A DNA stretch of 64,000 nt, from assembly GCA_017165825.1 (NCBI GenBank), contig CM029383.1, forward strand, positions 6,828,013 through 6,892,012, read 5' to 3'. The position numbers were made by a program, and so were the translations under genes. Under the pieces are notes generated by a model. It had not been told where the DNA came from. It did not search any database and saw only the letters and a list, made by a program, of their open reading frames with translations. Shown here piece by piece: positions 11,471 through 22,686 of the stretch (positions within the stretch are counted from its first letter, which is position 1; every line of letters begins with the position of its first letter). This DNA comes from Hepsetus odoe. Lineage: Eukaryota > Chordata > Actinopteri > Characiformes > Hepsetidae.

Positions 11471-12270
11471 TTCACAAACGGTGGCTTTCACTACTAACTT
11501 ATGAAATATCTTCTTTAAGGGAGCAGTAGAAATTTTATTGCAGTAAAAAGTTGTGCCTCAAATTTTTATAGATTTAACTTTTTTTTTTTTCATCCTGGTG
11601 AAAATTGAATTGCAGTTCTGTCCTGACCATTTCCACCAGTGAGTGTGTTGAAATGGCACTTTTGGGAAAAGCTCCAAATCCAGAGATGATCTGGGGCCTT
11701 ACATCAGGGGTCCCCATCTCTCGTCCGGGAAGGCCGGGATTCAACACCATTCGGAGTGTTTTCTGTTCAAACAGCGGCGCGCCTGTAAACGTTCAGGTTT
11801 AGTAAAAGAGCGAAGAGAGAGACTACAACACCTGCTGGTCTCCAGAGCTGGGCAGCTTTGCCTTCCATACTGCCGCAGAATTCCTGCTTAAAGAGGGTGA
11901 ACTCTGATGCCAGTGCCAATTTTCACACATTTGAATGTTTTACTGAATATTTAACTGAATTGCTGGTCAGGAACGGTTTGCTATTTGGGTTTCCTGTCAA
12001 AACAATGTGGTTTCGTTGTGGTTCGCCGTGCGCTCATTATGAGAAATAGCTTTTCACTTCATAGAATCACAAGGAAATACTTCCTCTGTATGTAACACAC
12101 ACCGTGCAGCAGGGGAGCGGTGTTTAAAATGCAAATTCAACTGACGATATACACACCTATTTTACACACTATTTTATTTATTTACATTCTTCTTATTTTA
12201 TTATTTATTATTCCTAATTATTAAAATTATTATTAAATATTATCTGCTTGAAAATGTAAGAAAAAAACAG
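11471..12270. other. intergenic, no gene recognised
   Basis: Nothing supportable is seen except a phrase at 11706 (CAGGGGTCCCCATCTCTCGT) that resembles a hAT terminus. No matching opposite end was found. Confidence 0.4.
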
Positions 12271-12279
12271 TTCACTTGT

Positions 12280-12324
12280 ATTTGTATGTATGTGTATATA
12301 TATGTATGTGTGTGTGTGTATGTG

Positions 12325-12388
<64 letters not shown>
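12280..12388. repeat. compound TG/TA microsatellite
   Basis: TGTATG and TGTG units run into a (TA)n tract of about 55 bases (about 12327-12386). The open frame across it encodes only IY/CV dipeptide repeats and is not a gene. The surrounding 12170-12790 is AT-rich (TTATTTATT-like) with no gene seen. Confidence 0.85.
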
Positions 12389-12389
<1 letters not shown>

Positions 12390-13439
12390 GTGTGTTTAAA
12401 ATGCAAATTCATTATTTTATTTATTTACATTCTCCTTATTTTATTATTGTTTCCTAATATTCCCTTATTTTTATTTATTATTCATATTATTATTATTACA
12501 CTTAATATATGTAAATAATTTCTGCTCATTAATTTACAAGAAAAAAAGGATGGTTATTGTCTGTTTTGTGACTGATATGAACTGACTTTTGGTTCTTTTT
12601 GCACTTGTTTTCTAAACGTGTTACTTTTTATAAATGTAAAATAACATATAGGTATTAATTTATTAATAAACATGTTTAAATGAATTCAACGTATTTCTTC
12701 ATTTTATTTATTACGTATAGATGTAATAACTCACCATATGATTTATTTCTATATTTATTATATATTGATGCATTAGTTTTTGCTTCTTTTCATTTACAGC
12801 AAGATCGCCTCGCCTCTTCTGTCTGAACTGCCGTCCGTGAGCAGTCGATTTGCTTCTTTCTCAGGGTGTTTACAGCCGTTTTAGGTTTCAGATTGTCTGT
12901 TAGGAGCCGTCCGGCCTGAGTCACTGATTCAGCTGACAGATGACCACCTTTTTACATACCTGTGTTGCCCACGTCACGCAGCAGAGCTCCAGTTGTGGCA
13001 TGTTCGAAGCCCCAGGGCCCACCAGGACTCGAGCTGACCCAGTGCTTTACACCGCAAACGCTGACAAAGTTTAAACACGTTTATGACACAAATAAAACAA
13101 AGCCGTCAATTCCTGCACACAGTCGTTTCTTCCAAGCGGCTGGCAAGGGCTAGAGGCCTGTTTGGGTTGATATGGTGGGTGTGTAGAGTGTGTGTGTGCA
13201 GGGACTTTTTCCATACTGCTCATTCAGGAGACTCCCTGGTGTTTACCCAGCTCACGTCAGCCAGACCTGTCAGCAGGCCAGAAACTAGATAAGAACGGCT
13301 TCATTCACTTGTACACAATGCAATGCTTGGAAAACTTCAGGAAAATTATAGCATAAATTGAATCATTAGAAAAACTACTGTTCTAATGTATTTGGGAAGA
13401 TTTTATAGCCAGTAGTAACATTGGGGCAGTGGTGCACTA

Positions 13440-13806
13440 GTTAGTCAGTCATTTTCTGGGCCGCTTGTCCTAATTAGGGTCACGAGGGGGTGCTGGAGTC
13501 CATCCCTGCTAAAACAGGGCAAAGGACGGGGACACACCCTGGACAGGTTGCCAGCCTATTGCAGGGAGGAGTGTGATGGGGACGGCACCTTGCTCAAGGA
13601 TACCTCAGGGCAACCCACCGGTAGGGGATCCGAACCCCACAATCCTCCGGTCTGGGGCAACTCCCAAACCACTAGGCCACCACTGCCCCTCAGCAGGAAT
13701 AGGCCCCTGGCTCCAAAGATCGTGGGTTTGAATCCCTGACCAGTAGGTGGCCCTGAGGTACCCTTGAGCAAGGTACCGTCCCCATCACTGCTCCCCAGAC
13801 GCATAG
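13440..13806. mobile_element. cluster of SINE pieces: LINE-type tail, minus SINE, plus SINE
   Basis: 13450-13565 is a LINE-type tail phrase (TTTTCTGGGCCGCTTGTCC, GGACAGGTTGCCAGCCTATT). 13566-13690 is a minus-strand SINE head ending CACTAGGCCACCACTGCCCC. 13691-13806 is a plus-strand SINE from just before its B box (GGGTTTGAATCCCTGACC). The two heads point away from one centre at about 13690, which makes an imperfect inverted repeat. Confidence 0.7.
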
Positions 13807-13989
13807 CTGTCCCCTGAAAGAAGAAGAAGTAACATTATTTAACCACAAAGGCTCAACCTGTTGGTTTCAGAGGAGATGTATCGGCTATCTTTAGTGACTT
13901 TGATCCATAAAATGAAAGGATGACGGTGATGGACACACGTAAATTTGAGGGATTTGGTGGAGCCAATGGGCTTAGGTGGAGCACTGGAG

Positions 13990-14220
13990 GGGGAAGGATA
14001 AGAAGCAAAAATGGTTTGTTCCTGCATTGAAATATGGAGGTGGACTGGTGATGGTCTGGAGACTTTGTCCATATTAAAGTGGTGAAGAAAAAAGATTCTT
14101 TTGGTGGTTATTTGGATGAAACTCATTGTAAACGTGTGGATTCTGGATCGAACTGGTAGCACCAGGTCTCATCCCCTGATGATGAATCCTGGTCGCACAT
14201 GGAAACCAAATCTCTGGAGG
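13990..14220 (+). mobile_element. possible Tc1/mariner transposase remnant
   Basis: KYGGGLVMVW near 14030-14060 resembles the GGGxVMVWG motif of Tc1-type transposases. The rest is too degenerate to follow, and no termini were found. Confidence 0.3.
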
Positions 14221-15076
14221 TTTCCATTCCTTTTGCTTTCTGCTCATCTATCTGCCACAAACCAGGAGTAGATCTTCCAATCATAGATCAATCATAGAGT
14301 CAGTCGTAACTGTCTCTGGATTACCATGTGCCTGCACAGGAACCTGGCCCATGTTGCTGTTGAGAAATCTGGCCATTCAGGAATTATAATATACATGTGG
14401 ATATATATATATCTGAGGTTCCACATCTCAGATTCCCTTCCTTGGTCCCTCAGTTCCTCCTCCATACAAGAGAGCAAAGCAACACCTGCACTTTCTGAGG
14501 AGATGAGAGCAAGCGCCCCCCCCCACCCCCACTTATTAAACGTCCAGCATGGACAGCCTGCTCTCCAGCTGCTTTACTGTCTGGTCTGGGTACTGTGTCC
14601 TGTTGGCACTATGGAGATTTAATGTGTCGCACTGTGGTTAATATAAAGATCAGCTGAGAACCGGGTGGTTGCAGAGAGGAGATGTAAAGTAATTTTTGGG
14701 AATAATCTTTCACAATTGCTGTATTTCATCGAAAGCTTTCGCTCTAAACTGTGCAATGGCTTCATATCAGCTTCAGATTGCTGAGAAAAGCCTTATGTAA
14801 CATAATATTACTTAAATTATCACGATCATGCTAAATATCATGATATTGTCTAGCACTGGTGTAACACTCGTCACAAAACTGTGAGACAGCAACTCGTTTA
14901 GTAGAACTTTAGTAGAACTCTTGTTATGCTGTACCTCAGCAGTTGCACAATCCAGTTGAGTTTGATTTTCTGATAATGTACCAACAAAGGCTGTTGCAAC
15001 AGACCCTCCTGTGTTGCTATTACTGTCATTTTATCATTATCTACAGTTTAAGACGTCAGAATCCTGCTGCTGCCTG

Positions 15077-15322
15077 CAGCGGTGGCCTAGTGGTTAGGGG
15101 AGTTGGCCACAGAGCCAGAAGATTTTGGGTTCAAACCCCTCAGTAGGTTGCCCTGAGGTACCCTTGAGCAAGGTACCGTCCCCGCCACTGCTCCCCGGGT
15201 GCTTTCATAGCTGCCCCCTGCTGTGTTTGAGTGCATGGGTTAAATGCAGAGATCCAATTTCATTGTGGCTCACTGTGTGCTGCGCTGTGACCTCGCTATG
15301 ATGAGAATAGTCACTTTTGTGT
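15077..15322 (+). mobile_element. tRNA-derived SINE, near full length
   Basis: It runs from GCAGCGGTGGCCTAGTGGTT (A box) through GGGTTCAAACCCCTC (B box) and the family body to the tail GTGACCTCGC...GTCACTTTTG. This tail type ends in a GTCACTTTCACTTT-like motif in most copies of this window. Confidence 0.9.
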
Positions 15323-15383
15323 TCACTTTCATCTTTTACAGTGCATACTATTTAGGTTTAATGATTTTAAAGTTAGGGCATCA

Positions 15384-15605
15384 GCCACGTGATTGGAGGA
15401 TCAGGGGTATGAACCCCTTCCCAGTGGGTTGCCCTGAGGTGCCCTTGAGCAAGGTACTGCCCCCGTCCCGCTCCTCCCTGCGATGGGCTGGCGACCTGTC
15501 CAGGGTGCGTCTCCTGTCCTCGCCCTGTGTGCGCTGGTTTGGACCCCAGCACTCCCCCGCGACCCCGTTTGGGACAAGCAGCAGATAATGGATGGATGAA
15601 TGGAT
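15384..15605 (+). mobile_element. SINE with LINE-type 3' tail, 5' truncated
   Basis: The tRNA-like body (GTATGAACCCCTTCCCAGTG) is followed not by the usual tail but by GGCTGGCGACCTGTCC, ACCCCGTTTGGGACAAGC and ATGGATGGATGAATGGA. That GGATGGATG end is typical of CR1/L2-type LINE tails. The same composite occurs at 47316-47510. Confidence 0.75.
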
Positions 15606-15689
15606 TTTAAAGTTTAAAGTAAGTTTAATGATAACGTACAAGATTTTTTTATTAGAAAGACACGTTCGGTATACTACCCTAAATAAAAC

Positions 15690-16050
15690 TACTCTTTCTG
15701 GCCACTTTAATTATTTACATCCTTTATGTCCTCTCACTGGTCACTTTATTAGACAACTACCCTCTACTTCCAGTTTTTGGCTACTTTTTTGAAAACACCT
15801 TCATTTTCACACACTGGCCACTTTGTTAGAAACATTACCTCATGCTGGCTCTTTTATTAGAAAATAAATTCTTTGTATTTCCTCTTTGTGGCAACTTTCC
15901 GAACATTTATCCACACTTTCCGTGGGCTAACTAACTTGTATGTCCACAATCTGGCCACTATACTGGAAACACCTCTTTGGTACCTCCACTTACACCTTCT
16001 AAACGAATCCTCCTTTTTCACACTTTGGCCACTTTATTTGAAAAATTTCC
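15690..16050. repeat. degenerate minisatellite, CTGGCCACTTTATTAGAAACA-like units
   Basis: At least six spaced copies of a phrase like GGCCACTTTATTAGAAA occur at about 50-70 base intervals, with diverged sequence between them. Single phrases of the same kind (in reverse) appear at about 21990 and 54680. Confidence 0.55.
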
Positions 16051-17220
16051 AATAATGGCTGCGTCTGACCCATCGCCCGCCATCCCATTCATCATCGTTT
16101 ACTTTTTGACCCGGAGGAAGAGACAGCACAGCACATGCACTGCTATGAGTTTATCAGATGCAGCAGCTCTACGGGAATCCGGGCAGCGGCAGCATTAGTC
16201 ATGAGCTCTATTTTGCACTAATTTCCCTCAGGCATGATGACGTAAAGCAGCATAAACCACAAGAAGTAGTGCAGCTGGGATGAATCAGTGTTATTTGTGG
16301 TGTAAATGTTGCAAAGTGTGATATTTCTAGCTTTACATCCTCAAAACAGATTGTAGCAATTTAACCACAGAAGATACAGTTTACTCAAGAACCAGTTCGT
16401 TTGTTTCTTTCATTCTCAGGTACGCCAGGTTGTGAAGATGTGGGCTGGAGAACCTGGGCTGGATCAATCTAGGCTCGTCCATTTGCAGAGTAAATGGAAA
16501 AATTCACGTTTACATTTACGCCATTTTGCAGACTCTTATCCAGTGTGACTTTTCCTAATCACAGGGACAGTCTCCCTGGAGCAACCTGGAGTTGAGAGGT
16601 TTGCTCAGGAACTCAATGGTGGTAGTCCTGGAGGTGGGATACAAACCTGCTACATTGCCAGAACTTCATGTTTCTGGAGCAGGTCAGCTGTCGGATGTTC
16701 TGAGTAACATCTTGGCCCAGCATGTTTTTGGCTTGATCTTTATTTCTTGGAACCGCTAATCACCTGTTTCCTTTTTAGCAAAAGATTCCCATGAGCGATC
16801 CTTTGGCCTGGGAATGGCAACTAATGCTGAAATGTGCTAAGGATGTTACCTCACACGGCTGTTTTTTGTCTTAAGTCAAAACAGAAGAGGTGGGTGGAAT
16901 CATATGACCTAATGTCTTGCCAAATCCTATGCATTTGTTTACCGGTTTTGCTTTGGCTGCTGTTCCTTGGCTGATTCAATCCACATGGCTAAATTTAGGC
17001 TTTGTGATGCCATTGACGGTCTAAACTCCCAACCTCTAGGAATATCATAAATAAAGAAAAAGAAAAAGATAAAGAACTTATCCCCTAATAAAAGTGGATA
17101 AACGGTGGACTCGCTGCTGACCATGGGGTTATTACTCCCTAACCAAAATTTTGCGCAGAAATTAATCATCAAGCTGTAACTAAGTGTCTATGAAAAGTTC
17201 ATTCTAAAGAAATTGAGTCA
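16051..17220. other. intergenic, no gene recognised
   Basis: A CATTTTGCAGACTCTTATCC phrase near 16520-16550 is part of the widespread fish repeat core also seen at 33035 and, in reverse, at 21215. No gene is seen. Confidence 0.45.
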
Positions 17221-17224
17221 GGAC

Positions 17225-17612
17225 GGGAAGTGGCGAATGGATCCTGGGGCCTGGTCCTTAAACACTAGGCCACCGCTGCTACTTTCTATACTTTTTAATG
17301 AATTTTATGGGAATTATTTTTATTTTCCACCACTTTCCCAACATCCAGACCCATTTCAGTCTAAACGGACACAAACACTCAGAAAAAAACGTCCCTCTGT
17401 GTGTCCATCTGTGCAGGACAGACGGAAGGAGATGTAAGAGAGAAGACAGGGAGAGTGGACGGTGGAGAAAAGGCGTGTATTGAGTGGGGCGGCGGTGGCC
17501 TAGTGGTAAGGGGTTGCCCCAGATTGGAAGGTTGTGGGTTCGATTCCCTCACCAGTAGGTTGCCCTGAGGGACACTTGAGCAAGGTACTGTCCCCATCAC
17601 TGCTCTGACTGA
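17225..17612. mobile_element. SINE pieces and a dispersed repeat
   Basis: 17225-17280 is a short minus-strand SINE head (ACACTAGGCCACCGCTGCT). 17340-17475 matches 57220-57310 (GTGCAGGACAG, AGGGAGAGTGGACGGTGGA), an unclassified dispersed repeat. 17488-17612 is a plus-strand SINE head (GGCGGTGGCCTAGTGGTAAG with B box GGTTCGATTCCCTC), truncated at its 3' end. Confidence 0.7.
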
Positions 17613-17999
17613 AAGACTGCACTGTCTTTCAGGAGCTTTAATGATGCTGTTGAGCTATAACAGATTTACAACCCATGTATCTCAATTACAGACACCGTTC
17701 CTCGCTAATGCAAGCTGCATTTTTGGCTTCAATAACTTTTCATCCTGCTTATACAGTACATCTTAGATCGCCCAGGGTGCTTTGCTACATCATGATCTTT
17801 ACTGTTGTGGTTTATAACCTACAGGGCCTCATATCTCTCCATGCAAATGTGTCTCCACAATTGAGTGAAAAAAATGCTGGTGATGCCTGTTTCGACACGA
17901 GGCTGCATATAATTAAGGCTGTGCTCCAGGTGGTGTCTCTTCTGCACGCAGTTTGTCAGGATAGAAGGATCTTCTGATGGAGACAAGTTCACTACAGGC

Positions 18000-20900
18000 A
18001 TGAGGAGGCTCTGGTTGAGTGTGTTCGTCCAAGCCGGCGTGTTTTTGACCTCTCTAGCGTATCCCACAGCGCAGGCCAGTGATGCTGACCTGGAGTTTGC
18101 AGAGGTATGTGTATCAAGATGCTGGACCAGCCTGAATGGAACTCCTTTGGATGAGCAGGTCTTAAAGTTTTAAGCTACTTAAGGGTTATTTTTCAGTATT
18201 TATGAAGAGTTTAAAGCGTCAATGCTGTTCATTTAGAAATGTTAAAGAAGAAAAGCTCATATTTGGGAACTCTTGGTTTTTTTTTTATTTAAACTCAGAA
18301 AATCATCAACTTACTGGCAAAAAGACTATTCTTAAGTTCTGTTCTCATTGTTCTGAGTGGACTGAAAAGTCTAAAAGCTAGTGTGGAACCCTGAGATGGG
18401 TTGGCCCGTTGTAGCACCACCAAGGAACTAGCTTTGATTCCTTGGGACCTGTCCAAGGTGTACCTCTTCCTCTCTACCCCACTGACTCCGTTACCCCTGC
18501 ATCACTATGTGAAAGTGACAACCCTTGTCATTGCGAGGTCACAGCACTGCACACCATGAACCACAACGAAATTGGACCTCTGCTTTTAACCCATGCACAC
18601 AAACACCGTGCAGCAGTGGGCAGCTATTGAAAGCGCCCAGGGAACAGTGACAGGGACGGTACCTTGCTCAGGGGGTACCTCAGGGCAACCTACTTGTGAG
18701 GGAATTGAACCCACAATCTTCCGATGCGGGGCAACTCCCTAACCACTAGGCCACCGCTGCCGCTGTGGGGGTGAGAATGGATTGATGAACCAATTTCCAG
18801 GTTGTTTTTTTTTTTTTTTTTTAGCAGAAAATCATCCTGAACTTTTTTGAAATCTTTTAGATTTCAGCTCTTCCTGCACCTCTTCTTTAAATGGCTGCTG
18901 TTTTTTTTCCCTCTTCCTTAAATTTTGCATGGTGTCTTTGTCCCGGAGAAATAAAATAATGATAAAAAAAAATATATAAAACTTTATAAAACATTTTTCT
19001 GAATATCCATTTCTCACTTGCTTTCATGACTTCTCGCTGTATTTTAATCTCCATCAAAGAAAGCAATGAGGAAGTAAAGAATTATGCAAACGCATATTAC
19101 TGAAGTTGGTTTCCCAAGATGGTTCTGCAAAAAACTAAAAACTGCTTCTAATGTTTACACCAGACCTGTGATTACGACTGTGTGAATGTTTATTTTCCTA
19201 GTCATACTCTGTTGCTCAAAGTGGTAGGAAGTGGTTGGCGGTAAAAAAAAAAAAAAAAAATCCCACTAACCATGCTGGTGTGTTTGTTTGCAGTAGCTTA
19301 CTTTACTACCATATCTTAAACTATACTACCAGATTTGTACTGTCTGAACTGGAGATACAGAATGAGGGGACATCATCAAGACCTGCAGATTTATGCTTTT
19401 GTTTTTTCCTGTTTGACACCCCCCCCGTGTAGAAATGCTGTGGCTCTGGGCAATATTCTGGATTTTTGACATTAAAAACATTAACGAGAACTCTTGTGAG
19501 TGCGACAACTAGAATTAATACTGAGGCTTAAGCAGATGAGAAGAGTGTCTCAAGGTTGTAACCCAATTCCTGAAATATTTATAGAAAATCTCTTCAGCAG
19601 TAAATACTTTCTGGGCCCAAAACAACAGCGTAGAGCTGTTTTTGAACATTTGGGGTCCCAAAGCAACATCCGGGCCCTCCCCTCCACTACAAATAGGGCT
19701 ATTTCTGAGCATTTGAGAACCTAAAGGACTGTTAACCATATAGGAGCCCTCGTCAAGGTCCTGTTTGGACCCCTTCACACCAAGCATTGGGCTACTTCTC
19801 AACATTCAAGGGCCTGAATGAATGCCCCCTCACTCACCAAGCACAGGGCTGTTTCTGAACATTTAAGGGCCCTAATCAAACTGTTCACACTAAATGTGGA
19901 GATTTATAGTTAGATCTTCAATAACAAAGTTGCTTTACCACCAACCCTTCTCAATATGTCTGTATAACAGTTCTCCATGGTGCTCACAGGGCTATCTGGA
20001 GAAATTCTATGGCTTTAGTCCACAAGTTGGCCGACAGAGGCAAAAGGTAGGCTTGGGCTAAGAAAGGTTTACAGCAAGACTAAAGGAAATGCAGCACTTC
20101 TTCGGGTTAGTGCAGAGCGGTGAGCTAGACCAGATGACCCTTGAAGCTATGAAGAAACCTCGATGTGGCCTGTCGGAAACCACACGCTGGAGGAACCACA
20201 CCCTGAGCTACAGGTGAGACCAGGCACTGTCCTGTCAAACATGATCCCTTTAAGTTGCTTATTAGAAACCCTTTGGTCATAGACTTTCCTTGCAATAGTA
20301 ATGGACAGGTTGATGGACGAGGTTAGACAGGAGTCTCCGTGGATGATGATGTTTGCTGATGATATTGTGATCTGCAGTGAGAGTAGGGAGCAGCTTGAGG
20401 AGAACCTGGAGAGATGGAGATCTGCTCTAGAGAGGAGAGGAATGAAAGTGAGTAGGACAAAGATAGAACACATGAGTGTGAATGAAAGGGAGGACAGTGG
20501 AGTGGTGAGGATGGAGGGAGTAGAGGTGGTGAAGGTGGAGGAGTTAAAATACTTGATCAACAGTTCAGAGTAACGGCGAGTGTGGAAGAGAGGTGAAGAA
20601 GAGAGTGCAGGCAGGTTGGAATGGGTGGAGAAGAGTGGCTGGAGTGATCTGTGACAGACGGATAGCAGTGAGAGTAAAAGGCAAGGTTTACAGGACAGTA
20701 GTGAAACCAGCTATGTTGTACGGGTGCGAGACGGTGGCACTGACAAAAAGTCAGGAGGCAGAGCTGGAGGTGTCAGAGTTAAAGATGCTGAGATGTTCGT
20801 TGGGCGTGACGAGGATGGACAGGATTAGAAATGAGTATATTAGAGGGACAGCTCAGGTTAGACGTCTTGGAGACAAAGTGAGAGAAGCAAGGTTGCGTTG

Positions 20901-22621
20901 GTTTGGACATGTCCAGAGGAGAGACGAGGATTAAATCGGGAAGAGGATGTTGAAGATGGAGCTGCCAGGAAAGAGGAGAAGAGGAAGACCAAAGAGGAAG
21001 TTCATGTGGTGAGAGAGGACATGCAGATGGTTGGTTTGAAGGAGGAATATGCAGAGGACCAGAAGAATGGGTGGTGGTGGTGGTCTAGTGGTAGGGTACT
21101 TGCCTACGGACCTATGGATCAAGAGGTCTCAGGTTCAAATCCCACCACTGGGTCCCTGAGCAAGACCCTTAACCCTGAGTGTCTCCAGGGGGACTGTCCC
21201 TGTAATCAGGACGTGGAAGTTGCTCTGGATAAGAGCGTCTGCTAAATGTCATAAATGTAAATGAGACGGTTGATCCGCTGTGGAGACCCCTAAACGGGAG
21301 CAGCCGAAAGAAGAAGAAGAAGAAGAAAGACATGGACTTTCTGATTTGTTGCTGCACAATTTCTCAATCTCCCTCTACTCCAAATATAAAAAGGTTCAAG
21401 AAATGTTAGGTTTTAAGCCTCATTCAAGTAGCGCTCTGCACTGGAATGCTTCTTCTAAGGTGATCAGAGGTGGATGAACCAGTGGAAATATGTACTTGAG
21501 CTTTTCATGACTAAAACAGGTTTATGCCATCACAAGAACAGACTCATGACATCACAGGAAATGATGGGGATGGAGTGAATGGTATTGTAACTGCGTTTAC
21601 GTCCCACGTTTCTTTTTTATGTCCAAAATATAAATAGAAATGTATCACCACATGACCAAGAGCTGCTCTGTGATGCTGTTGAAAGGTTAGTCTTTGCACT
21701 AAAGGGGAAACAAATATAGGCATTTAATAGACATACATCATTCTTCCTGATTCATGCACACTATTTGGTCAATGATTACAAGCTAGCAGTATCATAATTA
21801 CTCATTTCAGTTTGTCTCCAGTTCTGCACAGTCAAACATTATATCTTGCCAATGAGCAAGCCAATGAGCTCATGGTTGACCACAAGTCAACCATAGTGAT
21901 GTCCCCACTGGACACTAGGGAAGAGCGTTTGTGATAAATCGTGTTGAAACTGATACTGTCAGTACATGCTAGCAGTTCACCAAGAGTGCTGTTTCTAATA
22001 AAGTGGCCAACAAGTAAAAGTCTACCTAACTTTTAGGAGATAATAATAACACAGTTCCCTCACAGGGTATAGACCCAGGACTGCTTCTTTCCTGATCACC
22101 CACATGTGTTTTGGTACTTAGGGTCTCCAATTACAGCCCCGAAATGAAACCCTCTCAGATCTGTAGAACATTCAGGACAGCCTGGAGGCTCTGGGCTCAA
22201 GTGGTGCCTTTGAAATTCAGGAGGAGGACGAGGAGAGATGCCGACATTGAGATTTCCTTCAATAATAAAGGTGTGGGCGGATGCCTTGTCACTTTAGTCG
22301 ACCTTTGAGTTTGTGTGTTTTGTATTTCACAGGAAAGGTGTGCATGAAACTGTATGAATGAGTCAGAACTAGTTAAAGCACGTTTAAAGGTCTGAAGGAC
22401 GCAATGCCTTTGTTAGATTTATTATTAATATGTAAGAAAAATGACTCAAAAAATCATAACAATATATTGATCAAAGCTTAACCCTGATCCGGCTTATCAA
22501 AGTCACCTAAGGAAACAGATAAGATGGATTTTATTAGGTGGATTAGGCCGGGAGCCAGGCTACGAAGGTGAAGGAGTCATCTGTTCAGTTCCTGGCCGGC
22601 CTTAATACAGGCCTTAATACA

Positions 22622-22686
<65 letters not shown>

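Noticed and set aside
11706..11900. hAT-like terminus CAGGGGTCCCCATC
   Set aside because: No inverted partner or 8-bp duplication found nearby.
13839..14162. Minus-strand frame of 107 codons
   Set aside because: No recognisable domain. The plus strand shows a weak Tc1-like motif, so the frame is more likely a shadow of a transposon remnant.
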